Positions 23,003-32,900 of a DNA stretch of 64,000 nt are shown here, one piece after another. Location of the stretch: the IMG/VR virus record IMGVR_UViG_3300048011_000525, positions 51,583 to 115,582 of that record. One strand, written 5' to 3'. Below the pieces are notes generated by a model, which was not told the origin of the DNA, ran no database searches, and worked only from the letters and a program-made list of their open reading frames with translations. The translations under genes were made by a program, and so were the position numbers. Source of the DNA: a virus. Position 1 is the stretch's first letter. Each line of letters begins with the position of its first letter.

Positions 23003-24455
23003 CTTTAATCCTTAAATATATGTCACTCGTACAAGTCCGCCGCCGCCAGTGCCGCTTTGTCCGCAACAATTATTACCACAGAATGTGTTCATTGCACTTT
23101 GTCCACCACTGCCATATGGCACACTCCAGCATCCGCATTTAATCCAACACTGTCTAAGTCCTTGTGTTGATCCGCCAGCTATTCTAAATCCCTGACCTTG
23201 ATGTATTTCTTGTGGGTGACAGTGACAGTATCCTGAAGCAGTGGAGAAACCTTGTGTTGTTCCTCCGATAGCAAAGTCACTACCTGTTGTAGTTGGCGCA
23301 AGGCAATAATAGTTTGTGCCAAAACAACCTGTTGACCAAGATGTATTTGCTTCTGCTCTATGGCCTCCACAAGCACAAAAATCACTTAGGTTGTATCCGT
23401 TTACATAACTAGAGCATCCATAACACCCTACACATTCACGATTTAAACATCTGTATACTCCAGCTGCACATACAGTGTATGTACACCCGGGATTAGTTGC
23501 AACCGTCTTTTGTGCAAAGGCGCCGCCTGATGCAGCTCTAAAATGGTGACATCTCTGATTACTACATGCACCACTTCCGTTGCCTCCTGCTCCCCACAAT
23601 TCCCAAGTAAGTCTTTTTACTTGGCTAGGTACAGTCCAGTTACAACAACAACCTGCACTACATCTACACGGAACACCATAAAACCACTTAACACCAAAGT
23701 TGTTTAGTGTATTTGGATTAATCATATTATCATCTAACCCACCGTCGGGTAATTGCGATCCGTTTACTTTTTTATAACTTGAATACGTTGCCATTTAATG
23801 TTCCCTATGCAAAAGTTATCTTTACTACGCCTGGGCCACCAGTGCCGCCTTGTCCACAACAACGTCCGCAATATGATGTCATTGCGCCCTGACCGCCATG
23901 ACCTGGAGGTGCAATCCAACAACCGCAACGTATCCAACAAACGTTGTTGGCCATAGCTACGTTGCCGCCTAAGAAAGGAGCTGCTGTTGGTCTAACATAT
24001 TGATGGTGACAGTGACAGTTAAAAATTCCACTAAAGTGGCCAGCGTGGCTGCTCATTCCGAAATCTCCGTTGTTAGCAGTTGGGCCTAAACAACAAGACC
24101 AACAACTAAAACAATATTGTGTCCAGTCAGTATTGGCTCTGCCGCATCCGCCTCCAACTGCGCAGAAATCTGAAAGATTATATCCGTTTACATATGTCGA
24201 ACATCCTGTGCATCCGATACACTCGCGACTTAGGCATCTGTATACACCAGCTGCACACATTGTGTATGTACAGCCAGGGTTAGTTGAAATCATTTTAGAA
24301 TTATATGCACCGCCGCCTGCGCCTTGATAGTGATGACATCTGTTACATGAACATGCACCACTTCCGTTGCCTCCTGCTCCCCATAGTTCAAAAAACACTC
24401 GTCTAGTACATCCAGGTACAGTCCAGTTACAACAACATCCTGCACTACATCTACA
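22835..24455. repeat. Three 42-bp direct DNA repeats, one per Cys-rich gene
   Basis: Nearly identical 42-bp blocks at 22835-22876, 23637-23678 and 24414-24455 (one or two differences) encode the CRCSxGCCCNWTVP region. A second conserved block encodes the AAGVYRC region near 22650, 23435 and 24230. Spacing equals gene length, as expected for tandem duplication. Such blocks could allow recombination between copies. Confidence 0.85.
23012..23794 (-). CDS. Cys-rich, Gly-rich adhesin-like protein, copy 2
   Basis: 260 aa with 25 cysteines. It keeps the framework CRCSAGCCCNWTVP, LTWELWGAGGNGSGACSNQRC, YTVCAAGVYRC, YVNGYNLSDFCACGG, QCWIKCGCWSVPYGSGGQS and CCGQSGTGGGGLVRVT. It has lost a few cysteines present in copies 1 and 3 (for example PSQVKR instead of PSCTRR). 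The variable segment (about 145-210) contains a CHCHPQE motif. Only 9 nt separate it from copy 3. The N-terminus ATYSSYKKVNGSQLPDGGLDDN resembles fibre-tip leader segments. Confidence 0.75.
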   Translation of the reverse strand: MATYSSYKKVNGSQLPDGGLDDNMINPNTLNNFGVKWFYGVPCRCSAGCCCNWTVPSQVKRLTWELWGAGGNGSGACSNQRCHHFRAASGGAFAQKTVATNPGCTYTVCAAGVYRCLNRECVGCYGCSSYVNGYNLSDFCACGGHRAEANTSWSTGCFGTNYYCLAPTTTGSDFAIGGTTQGFSTASGYCHCHPQEIHQGQGFRIAGGSTQGLRQCWIKCGCWSVPYGSGGQSAMNTFCGNNCCGQSGTGGGGLVRVTYI

Positions 24456-24581
24456 AGCATTGCCAATTAGCCATTTAGTACATAAACGGTGTCGAGTATC
24501 AGTACCGAATTTATTTTCAGTAACTGTTCCATCGATAATTTGCGGATTGTAAATTTTCTTATAACTTGAATATGTTGCCAT
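23805..24581 (-). CDS. Cys-rich, Gly-rich adhesin-like protein, copy 1
   Basis: 258 aa with 30 cysteines; the first of the tandem trio in transcription order. It has the shared framework (ACRCSAGCCCNWTVP, ELWGAGGNGSGACSCNRC, GAGGGAYNSKM, YTMCAAGVYRCLSREC, YVNGYNLSDFC, VCWIRCGCWIAPPGHGGQG, CGRCCGQGGTGG). Its variable centre carries CFSCWSCCLGP and CHCHHQY. The Cys-x-Cys and CCC clusters could form disulfides outside the cell or bind metal. The trio lies between a 666-aa fibre protein and a fibre chaperone, so a place at the tip of the tail fibre is likely but unproven. Confidence 0.75.
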   Translation of the reverse strand: MATYSSYKKIYNPQIIDGTVTENKFGTDTRHRLCTKWLIGNACRCSAGCCCNWTVPGCTRRVFFELWGAGGNGSGACSCNRCHHYQGAGGGAYNSKMISTNPGCTYTMCAAGVYRCLSRECIGCTGCSTYVNGYNLSDFCAVGGGCGRANTDWTQYCFSCWSCCLGPTANNGDFGMSSHAGHFSGIFNCHCHHQYVRPTAAPFLGGNVAMANNVCWIRCGCWIAPPGHGGQGAMTSYCGRCCGQGGTGGPGVVKITFA

Positions 24582-24599
24582 CTATTTCGTTATCCTCTA

Positions 24600-26600
24600 T
24601 TAGATTGAGAAGATTCTCCATCCATAACTATCACTGTGCCATACAAGCTCAAATGCTGCGCCTTCGGTGTTAACGGTTAAGTTTGAAGTATCACCTTGGA
24701 TTCTTTTACTATTTCTTGCAACTGTTAGTGCATTTGAATCAAATGTTTTTCTTAAATCAAAGAATCTAATAGTGTCGCCTTTAATTAATCCTGAATTTGG
24801 TAATGTAATTGTTCTTGCTCCGCCGTTTGTATCAACAAAGTAACAGTTCCATACACTAGCTGTAATATTTGAACTTACATCACTGTACAAGAATCCTGGA
24901 CCTAATGAACGCCAAGTTGCACCATCACTAAATTCAATACAGTCAATACTATTATTGTAGCGAATATAACCGTCAACACCTGTTGGACGTTGTGCAGTTG
25001 TACCACGTGCAATACGTGTGGCACCTGTTGAGTTGTGGTTAAATCCGTTGTCAACAGTTAAGCTACCATTAACATCAACACTATCACTTGTAGCGTTACC
25101 TAGTGTAACGTTGCCATTTACAGTTAATGTACCACTAACACTTGCATTACTTGTTGCGGTTAATCCTGTAAATCTACCAGTGCTTGCAGTAGTAGCACCG
25201 ATTGACATGTTGTTAATTGAGCCGCCGCCTGCTGGTGACAATGTAACTGTACCTGATCCTGTTGGACTTAGTGTTACGTTAGCACCCGGGCTAAGTGTGA
25301 CTGTTGAGTTTGCTGTTAGTGTTGTAAATGCACCTGTGCTTCTTGATATGTTACCAATTGCGCCTTGGAAACCACCGCCTGCATAAACACGTTTAGCAAT
25401 ACTTGCGCCGCCTTCAACACGAAGTGTACCTGTATCACCAGTTGCGTCTGTTGCTTCAGTTGTAGCAGTAAAGTCTACAGTTGAGTTTGATGTAAGTGTT
25501 GTAAATGCACCTGATGAACGTGTTGAACTACCAATTGGAGTATTTTGTATTCCAGCTGCATGTAATGCGCCTGCAATACCAACGCCGCCGCTTACTACTA
25601 GTGTACCAGTAGTGGTGTTAGTTGATGCTACGTTTTTAGTAAGTGTTACATCACCATCTGATGTTAAATTAGTAAATGCACCAGTGCTTGCAGTGCCGCC
25701 GCCAATTGGGCCGTTAATTCCGCCTGCATAAATGTCGCCACTAATACCAGCACCGCCAGTTACAATAATTGTACCGCTTGTAGTACTAGTTGATGCTGCA
25801 TTGGCTGTAAATGTAGCCGAGCCACCTGCTGTTAAACTTGTAAATGCACCTGTACTTGGATTACTACTACCAATTGACATATTAGTAATTGTACCAAGTG
25901 TACTAGATGCAATTGTTAATTGTCCGCCTGCGTCAATAGTAGTATCGCCACCTGGATTAATAGTAACACTACCTGTTCCAGTTGGTGACATATTAATTGT
26001 TTGATTATTTGCTGTAAACTCTAGATTACCAGGGAATGCTGTAGGTTTTCCTGCTTCACCTAATGTAATTGTTCCTGATGCTGATGCTAGTGTTAGATCT
26101 CCTACTGGACGAAGAGTTGCCTGTGCCCCTGGCTGAATAGATACGGAAGATTGAGGGCTAATGTCAACTAAGCCTGTTCCAGTAGGTTTAATTTCTACAT
26201 TGTTGTCTAGCGGATTAAGTTCTACTTTTGCATCGGCATTTAGTACATCGTTAAATGTAACAGGAAGTTCAAATATTGTAGTACCTGCTAATGCACTTGT
26301 TAGTACATAGTTTGTGCCGTCTGATGTTAGCTGATACGTTGAGTTAGTTGGAATATCAATTGAAGTTCCAAGTGTAACGCCGTTACCAGTAATTTGTCCT
26401 GCTGCTGTTTCAATAGTAATCATATCCGCAGTAGCATTATAAAATGTTTGTCTACTACCTGGGAAAAACACCGGACTTACCATTGTTACAGTATAACCTG
26501 GTGTGCCAGTTAAACTAATAATTCCGCCTGTAAACGCATAGGTGAATTCTGTTTCGCCTGTCACTTCCAGTGTTTGTGGTGCTGTATTATAACGTGCCAT
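24600..26600 (-). CDS. Tail fibre-like virion protein
   Basis: 666 aa with low-complexity beta-repeats. About residues 140-230 carry GTGxVxISPxxxxxIxP units. Residues 230-500 carry repeats of the form ASTSTTSGTxxVxGGxGIxGxxYAGGI followed by GAFTxLTxxxxxTFT. The C-terminal 110 residues are a globular domain (WRSLGPGFLYSD; NGGARTITLPNSGL; GDTIRFFDLRKTF; FELVWHSDSYGWRIFSI) seen at the ends of fibres in marine T4-like phages. The repeats should form a trimeric beta-structured shaft. It lies directly upstream of the Cys-rich trio, which may sit at its tip. Confidence 0.75.
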   Translation of the reverse strand: MARYNTAPQTLEVTGETEFTYAFTGGIISLTGTPGYTVTMVSPVFFPGSRQTFYNATADMITIETAAGQITGNGVTLGTSIDIPTNSTYQLTSDGTNYVLTSALAGTTIFELPVTFNDVLNADAKVELNPLDNNVEIKPTGTGLVDISPQSSVSIQPGAQATLRPVGDLTLASASGTITLGEAGKPTAFPGNLEFTANNQTINMSPTGTGSVTINPGGDTTIDAGGQLTIASSTLGTITNMSIGSSNPSTGAFTSLTAGGSATFTANAASTSTTSGTIIVTGGAGISGDIYAGGINGPIGGGTASTGAFTNLTSDGDVTLTKNVASTNTTTGTLVVSGGVGIAGALHAAGIQNTPIGSSTRSSGAFTTLTSNSTVDFTATTEATDATGDTGTLRVEGGASIAKRVYAGGGFQGAIGNISRSTGAFTTLTANSTVTLSPGANVTLSPTGSGTVTLSPAGGGSINNMSIGATTASTGRFTGLTATSNASVSGTLTVNGNVTLGNATSDSVDVNGSLTVDNGFNHNSTGATRIARGTTAQRPTGVDGYIRYNNSIDCIEFSDGATWRSLGPGFLYSDVSSNITASVWNCYFVDTNGGARTITLPNSGLIKGDTIRFFDLRKTFDSNALTVARNSKRIQGDTSNLTVNTEGAAFELVWHSDSYGWRIFSI

Positions 26601-26620
26601 TCTTTGTTTCCTCTATCAAG

Positions 26621-26941
26621 TTACGTAGTTGATGTTTCAATGCCGTACACAGTTACACCAACGTTGGCTTGATTTGCTCTTGCTACTATATTTAGTCCGC
26701 CTTGCATTACAAGTCCTGTGCGCTCAAAGACTCCGTTTGGAATAATTACAGTTTCATATTCTATAAATTCCTGCGGGTCTGGTGTAGACGTTGTTGCCAT
26801 CGCCAGTCTCAATGTAATTGAGGTTTGATTTCTATTTGTTACAGACACATTTGCGACTGCATACGTGCCTACGGGAACAGTGTACACAGTAGTATCTGTG
26901 TCTGCTGTTAAATCCGTTACTCCTAATCTTCCTGTTGCCAT
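26621..26941 (-). CDS. Small beta-sandwich virion protein A
   Basis: The 106-aa protein shows the pattern TTVYTVPVGTYAVANVSVTN, FIEYETVIIPNGV, GLNIVARANQANVGVTVYG. Similar short proteins occur at 47409 and 59359. The pattern (VPxGTxAxVxxxxxxN ... IPxG ... L..GD/NxxVxA) suggests a small beta-sandwich found beside tail fibres of T4-like phages. It lies between the 4021-aa and 666-aa fibre genes and probably forms a joint or collar. No other function is visible. Confidence 0.6.
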   Translation of the reverse strand: MATGRLGVTDLTADTDTTVYTVPVGTYAVANVSVTNRNQTSITLRLAMATTSTPDPQEFIEYETVIIPNGVFERTGLVMQGGLNIVARANQANVGVTVYGIETSTT

Positions 26942-26955
26942 TTTATTTTTCTCCG

Positions 26956-29900
26956 TTATCTGCTTAAGAAGTAGCCTAGTGCTACTGGTGCACCATCAAC
27001 ACCACCTGTGAAGTTCATCTTCGCTTTAATATTTAGCTGTCCTCCGCTGGTTGTTGTAATTTCATCGCCTGCAATGAATACTGTACCAGCAGTAAGTGTG
27101 TTAACATTCAAGCTAGACTGACCGCCACCAATCTGTGCTGTAATATAGCTTCTAATTGCACGTTGTGTTGGTACAATGTTATCACTATTTTCAGTAAAGA
27201 ATGGATCTGTACTGAACTGTGTAATAATCGCTGAGCCAATACCTAGTCCAAGACCGTTAATTTGTAGTGACTGTAGTCCTGCTAAGTTAAATGCATCAGC
27301 ATCTAGTGTCGCTGTACCAGTCGACTGTTGAACACCAAACAATCCGCCAACATTAAAGTTACCATCTTGGTCAGTACTTGTGTAGAACACTCGTCCTCCA
27401 CCACTACTTAATTGTTGTGCTTCAATGTATGCTGACGTAATATCAACAAACGGATAGTTAGTTTTTGCTTTATTACCAGTACCAATATACAAGAAGTCAT
27501 GTCCTGTTAGACGTACTTGCGAGTACTTGTTAGTAGTTGTAATTACTGTACCGTCTTTTGGTGCATTTAGTACATCTAGTCCTGGACTAATTTGGAATGT
27601 TGCTGTGTAGCTACCTTCTTGTCCAATAACATTACTAATTGTAACTAGTTTGTAATATTTTTCAGGAATATTTGCAAACTCAACATTTGATCCAGGTTCT
27701 GGCAGTTCAAACAAGTTACGCACAGCAATAAATGTACTTGGTTGATACAAGTCTGCACTACCGTCGCCGCCTAGTTCTGATGTTGCACTAGTATATCCTG
27801 AACCTCTGTTAGTAAACGTTGGTTGTCCTAGAACACCGTTTCTAATTCTTGGATTAATGTTAGCATCAACTGTTGAACTTGGGTCAGTAATAGTAACTAG
27901 CGGTCCTGCTTGGAATGTTGAACCTACCATGTCTTGCGTTACAATAGATTCAATATTGTAGCTTGGGCCGCCGCTTAATAAACTTACTTCAATAGTACTA
28001 CCAGTTACGTCTGATACATAATATAGTATTTCACTGTTAAGTGCTGCTGTTTCTAAGTCTGCGCCCTCAAATGTGATCGGTTGTCCTACATACATATTAT
28101 CTGTTGAATCTAATTCAATAGTGTGTGGTGATGTAAATGATACAATGTCACCAACTGGATATCCTGAACCCGGTTCTAACAATGTAGTAGCAATAAGTGT
28201 ACCATCATCTGCATAACATCTACCATGTGCTCTTGCACCAGTTTTAATTTTGTTAGCAGTTGTATTAGCATCACTTGTTAATGCAACCCAGGTCGGAACG
28301 TTATTTGGGTTACCAAATATTGGTGTTGACCAGCTTGCTGTTCCACTTAGGTCACCTTCGTTCCAAATTAAACCATCTGAACTAATTGCACAGCTAGAAG
28401 CACCGTCGCACACTGCTACGAACAAGCCTTGTCCGTATGCTACTCTTGTCCAACCAGTTGCACTAATGTTGTTTAGTGTTGTACCTTCGCTGTACCAATT
28501 TGCGCCAAAGTCATAGCTGATTGCATATTCGCCGGCATCTGAAATTGCAACAAAGCGTCCGTTACCCCATGCAAGACTTGTCCAGTCTCCGATTGCACTT
28601 GGCATATTGCCGCCGGCTTCCCATAGAATACCGTTTGAACTAACTGCTGTGTAACCGTCTGTATTAATTGCAACAAACTTTCCTGCTCCGTAGCGCACCG
28701 CACTAAACGTTCCGCTTGCAGGTGTTGTCATTGTACGCGGTGTCCAATTAGACCCGTTTGTTGACGTTTGTGCTGCGTCTACGCCGCCGACACTACCTAC
28801 TGTAACAAACGTTCCTGCACCGTATGCAATTCCTACATAGTGTGATTGACTAAACACATCGCCTGCTGTCCAGTTAGTATTTGCTTCGTCAATTGTCGGT
28901 AAGTATGCATTTGTAGTTGATCCGTTTGCAACAGCTACCCATTTAGCTTCGGTGTCAACAATCTCAACAGTTGGTGTAGTTGTATATCCTTCACCAAACA
29001 ACGGATTGTCATCAACATCAACATCTAGTCTAATAGCTATTACACCTTCGTTTTCTAAATTTGCAATTACTTGTGCTTGTGTGCTTGCGCCGCCTCCTGA
29101 AATAGTTACAGTTGGCGTGTTTAGGTATCCACTACCGCGTGTTTCAACAATTACTTCTGTAAGTTTATCTGTTGCTGCTGCAACAGTTGGTGCTTGTGCA
29201 TAACCAGCACCTGTACTTGTAATAATAATATTTTGAATAGCACCGTCTTTAACAGTTGCTACAGCAGTTGCACCGCCGCCACCTAGTGTTGATGTAAACA
29301 CAATAGTTGGAGGCGTAGTATAACCAGTACCACCTGCAACTACATTTACTCTAGCAATCTGTGTAGGTCCTGGTAAACCAATACTGTTTAGTTCGCCTAG
29401 TTCTGCTTCTAGTACTGCGCCAGTACCTCCAAGTCCGCCAACTACTGCTCTTGCAGTTGCACCCTGGCCTCCGCCGTATGCAACATCGCTCCAGTTAGCA
29501 CTTGCAGGTAATGCTCCACCTGTTGTCCAATTTTCGCCATCTAGTGAGTAATTTGTAGATGCTCCTGCTCCTCCTTCGAGTGCAATGAATCTACCATCAG
29601 CAAATATACCTGGACCAAAGTCTATTGCATCAGCTGTGCTTACACTGCTTGAGGTAAATCCTGGCTTAGCATAAACAATTGCAGGTTCAACAGTATAACC
29701 AGTTGTTAAGTCTAGTGAAGCTTCGCTAGGTTTTCCTGGAATAATGTTATCAAAACCTGCTGCATATATTGTTGCACTAGTAGTGTCATTGGTTAATACT
29801 TCAGTTACACCGCCTACTTCTGTGCTTACAGTAAATTGACCTCCGCTTACAATATTATTTACATAGTAAACATCGCTTGGACTATCACCTCTGCTTAGAC

Positions 29901-32900
29901 CACCTACGTCTTCACTAAAATATATTGGCATATCAACATAAAGTGTAGTAGTATCATCAACAGTAATTACGTTATTGATTGAACTAGTTGCTGTTACAAA
30001 TAAGTTGTCAAAACTTGGTTTGTAAACAGTACAGTTCTTAGTACCGTTGTTAAAGTTCAATACTTTACCGTATTGCCCAACACCTGTACCTGCTGTAATT
30101 TGTACTCTCATGCCGTTGTATGCATCACCTAGTGCAAAGTCTGTTGCAGCTAATGTAATGTGTACTGGATCGCCGCCCTGAGCAACGTTCTGTGCAATAA
30201 CAAAATCTTCGCCGCCAACAGTTGTGCCGTCATCAACGTCAATAATACGTGCTTCAACAACTGCTTGATCACGGAATTCATCTCCAACTGTAGCTGCATT
30301 AAATCCTGATCCACTAATTGCATATTGTACATTAGTGTAACCTGTACCAGCATTGCTGTATTCCATTGCAAGCACTTCTTCTTCACCGTCAGTTGATACA
30401 CTATAAACTAGTGCGTTCTGTGATAAGTTATCTGCATCTGCAACAATTGGTTCTTCACCTAAGTCTGTACCTTCAGCAATAACACCAAATGTACCATATG
30501 AGCTGTTACCGTTTGTAGCACGAATACGTCCGCCAAAGTCTGCAATATATCCTGCATAGTTGTAGTAAGCAAACACAGATACAAGTTCTGTTAGTGAGTT
30601 ATTACCGCTACACCAAACACCAATGCCATCACTTAAGATTTGTGTAAAGTCGTTACTAACAACAGATCTGTTTCCGCCGGCATGTAAAGAACCATCAATC
30701 TTATTACCAATACATCCTGTACCAAATGTTGATACGTTTTGTACATAACATGATTTATTAGTTACCCATGCTTCTGTATCCCATGGTCCAAATCCTGGAT
30801 CAAGCGATACATATGCGCCGCCAGTTGGTCGTCTTGTACCAAACTCGTTCTTTTCGCTTAGGTTACCGCGTAGTCCGTTAAATGTCATATTACGTGCGCC
30901 AGTTGCGTTACGTACATAGAACATATCTGAGTATTCAGAACCTTCTACAGCATTAACATATAGTCTTGCTGCTCGTAGTGAGTGATAATTACCTGGATAT
31001 TGTAAATCATATATCATAGCATCAATGTATGATGACATGTCACGCTTACATGCAGTTTCGTCAAAGTCGTAACTTGCAGTCATTGTTCCTGTGCCGCCTG
31101 TAAACGTATTAATACTTTCTCCGTCTACTTCGTCTGTAACTTCAATTTCAGTTGCAGAAACTACATTTGAAACATAGTAAGTAGTAGCAAGTTCAATGCC
31201 TCCAAACACTGTTCCAGTAAACACAATAGGATCGTTAAGTTGTAGATTGTGCGCACTTGTAAATGTAAGTGTTCCTGGAGATCCTCCTAGATCTGTAACA
31301 GTTCCTCCGTAGCTTGCTTTAATCCAAGCTGTTGCTTCTTCGCCCAAAAAGTCTTTGTTAACTTTTAGAGCATCAACTGCATTAATTGTTTCTCTATCAT
31401 TAAAGTATGTTGTAGTACCTTGGAATTCTGGAGTTACTTTATCACCGTTTTTAACTACATTAATAACAATATCCATCAAGTTATTAATACGTACTTTTGC
31501 TTTGGTGTTATCGTTACGTCCACCGTAAGCATTTGTAGTTCCTTCGCCTGTAACATATGTAGTAATATAGTTTTTAAGTTCTCTATATGCTTGTACAGTT
31601 ACTAAACGCTGTTCTTTAATCACTACATCAGCCTGTGTGCCTCTGTAATATGACAGTGCTGCTATAGTTGTTAGATAGTTAGTATCAAGTAACATATCTT
31701 TACCTACAGCATCAATAATGAGTCCTACATCTCTTTCGCACTTAGCTTGATCGTAAACTAGTGTTGGGAATTTTTCACGTATATAATCTGTAACATCTTC
31801 AACTATTGCTGATTTAGAACCCTGAATGTTTGTAAACTGTTGTTTTAAATTAGCAGTTACATTACTATAGTCAGGCCCTGGAATAAACTGCCATTCCTCT
31901 GTAAAGCTCCCTAATTCGGATTCAGGAAGTGTAAGTTCTGGTCCATTGAAGTACGCTGATACAGTAAATGTATTAACTGCTGGGACACTCTTAATGTAAT
32001 ATGTTCCTGCACTAACATCGCTAAATCCGTTTTCAAAATATAGTTCACTACCAACAGTTAGACCGTGGTTAACTGCTGTTGTTACTACATTTGATGAAAT
32101 TTCTATAACTTCAATACGTTTTCTAAATGCACCATCACCTAATGAATTATAAAACAGTGTCATTAGATCTTCAACTCTAGTAACAGTTCCTGAATCGCCA
32201 ATTAGTTGCGATTCATCTCTAAGGGTAGGTTCAACTTTTGTCTGTAATGCACCCGGACTAGACACACTATTTACTGCTAGACCCATTGCAATAAACTTGA
32301 TATAGTCAAATGCTGCTAATGTTGCTTCTAATTCGTTATCGCCAAGTTGAATATTGTTAGTTGCATCGTAGTAGTAATCTACTGCTCTGCGCATACCTGA
32401 TTCGCCACCGAACGTTAAGTCATAACGCAATGCATCTATAACATATTTGATATCTCTACGACATTTAGCTTCATTATAATCTAGATCTGGATAAGTTTGT
32501 GCAATATATTCAACAGTTTCTTCTTGAATGTACGCTGTGTTTTCCCAGATAGTAGAAGCACCCACAATGTCGGGTGTATCTTCTAAGTTAGTGTCAACCC
32601 ACTTTGGAGTAGGTAATGATCCGCCGTCAATGTAGCTAGTAATATCAGTTATTAGTTGTTTAATAGCTTCATTTGGTGCAGTTAATGCAACACGTCTTAC
32701 TTTCTCAGCTAAGAAGTTCATTGCGCCTACTGTTGCTGATTGTTCAAAACGTAAAGTTTTAAGTGCTGACGGAACAGCTCTGTAATATGCCATGCCTGCT
32801 TTAATTGTTGCAAAGTTAGAACCTGTAATAATATCACGTGCAAGTGCGTCAACAATTAATCCCGCATCTCTGCGACAAGTTGCTTGATTGTATTCTAAAT

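Noticed and set aside
23179-23385. Second minus-strand ORF of 68 codons inside Cys-rich copy 2
   Set aside because: It overlaps a conserved paralogous gene in another frame and is not preserved in the other two copies.
22190-24581. Zinc-finger or metallothionein reading of the Cys-rich trio
   Set aside because: The conserved WELWGAGGNG, GGGAY and GGTGGGGVV blocks and the fibre-chaperone neighbour fit an extracellular fibre tip better; metal binding remains possible but is not the main call.
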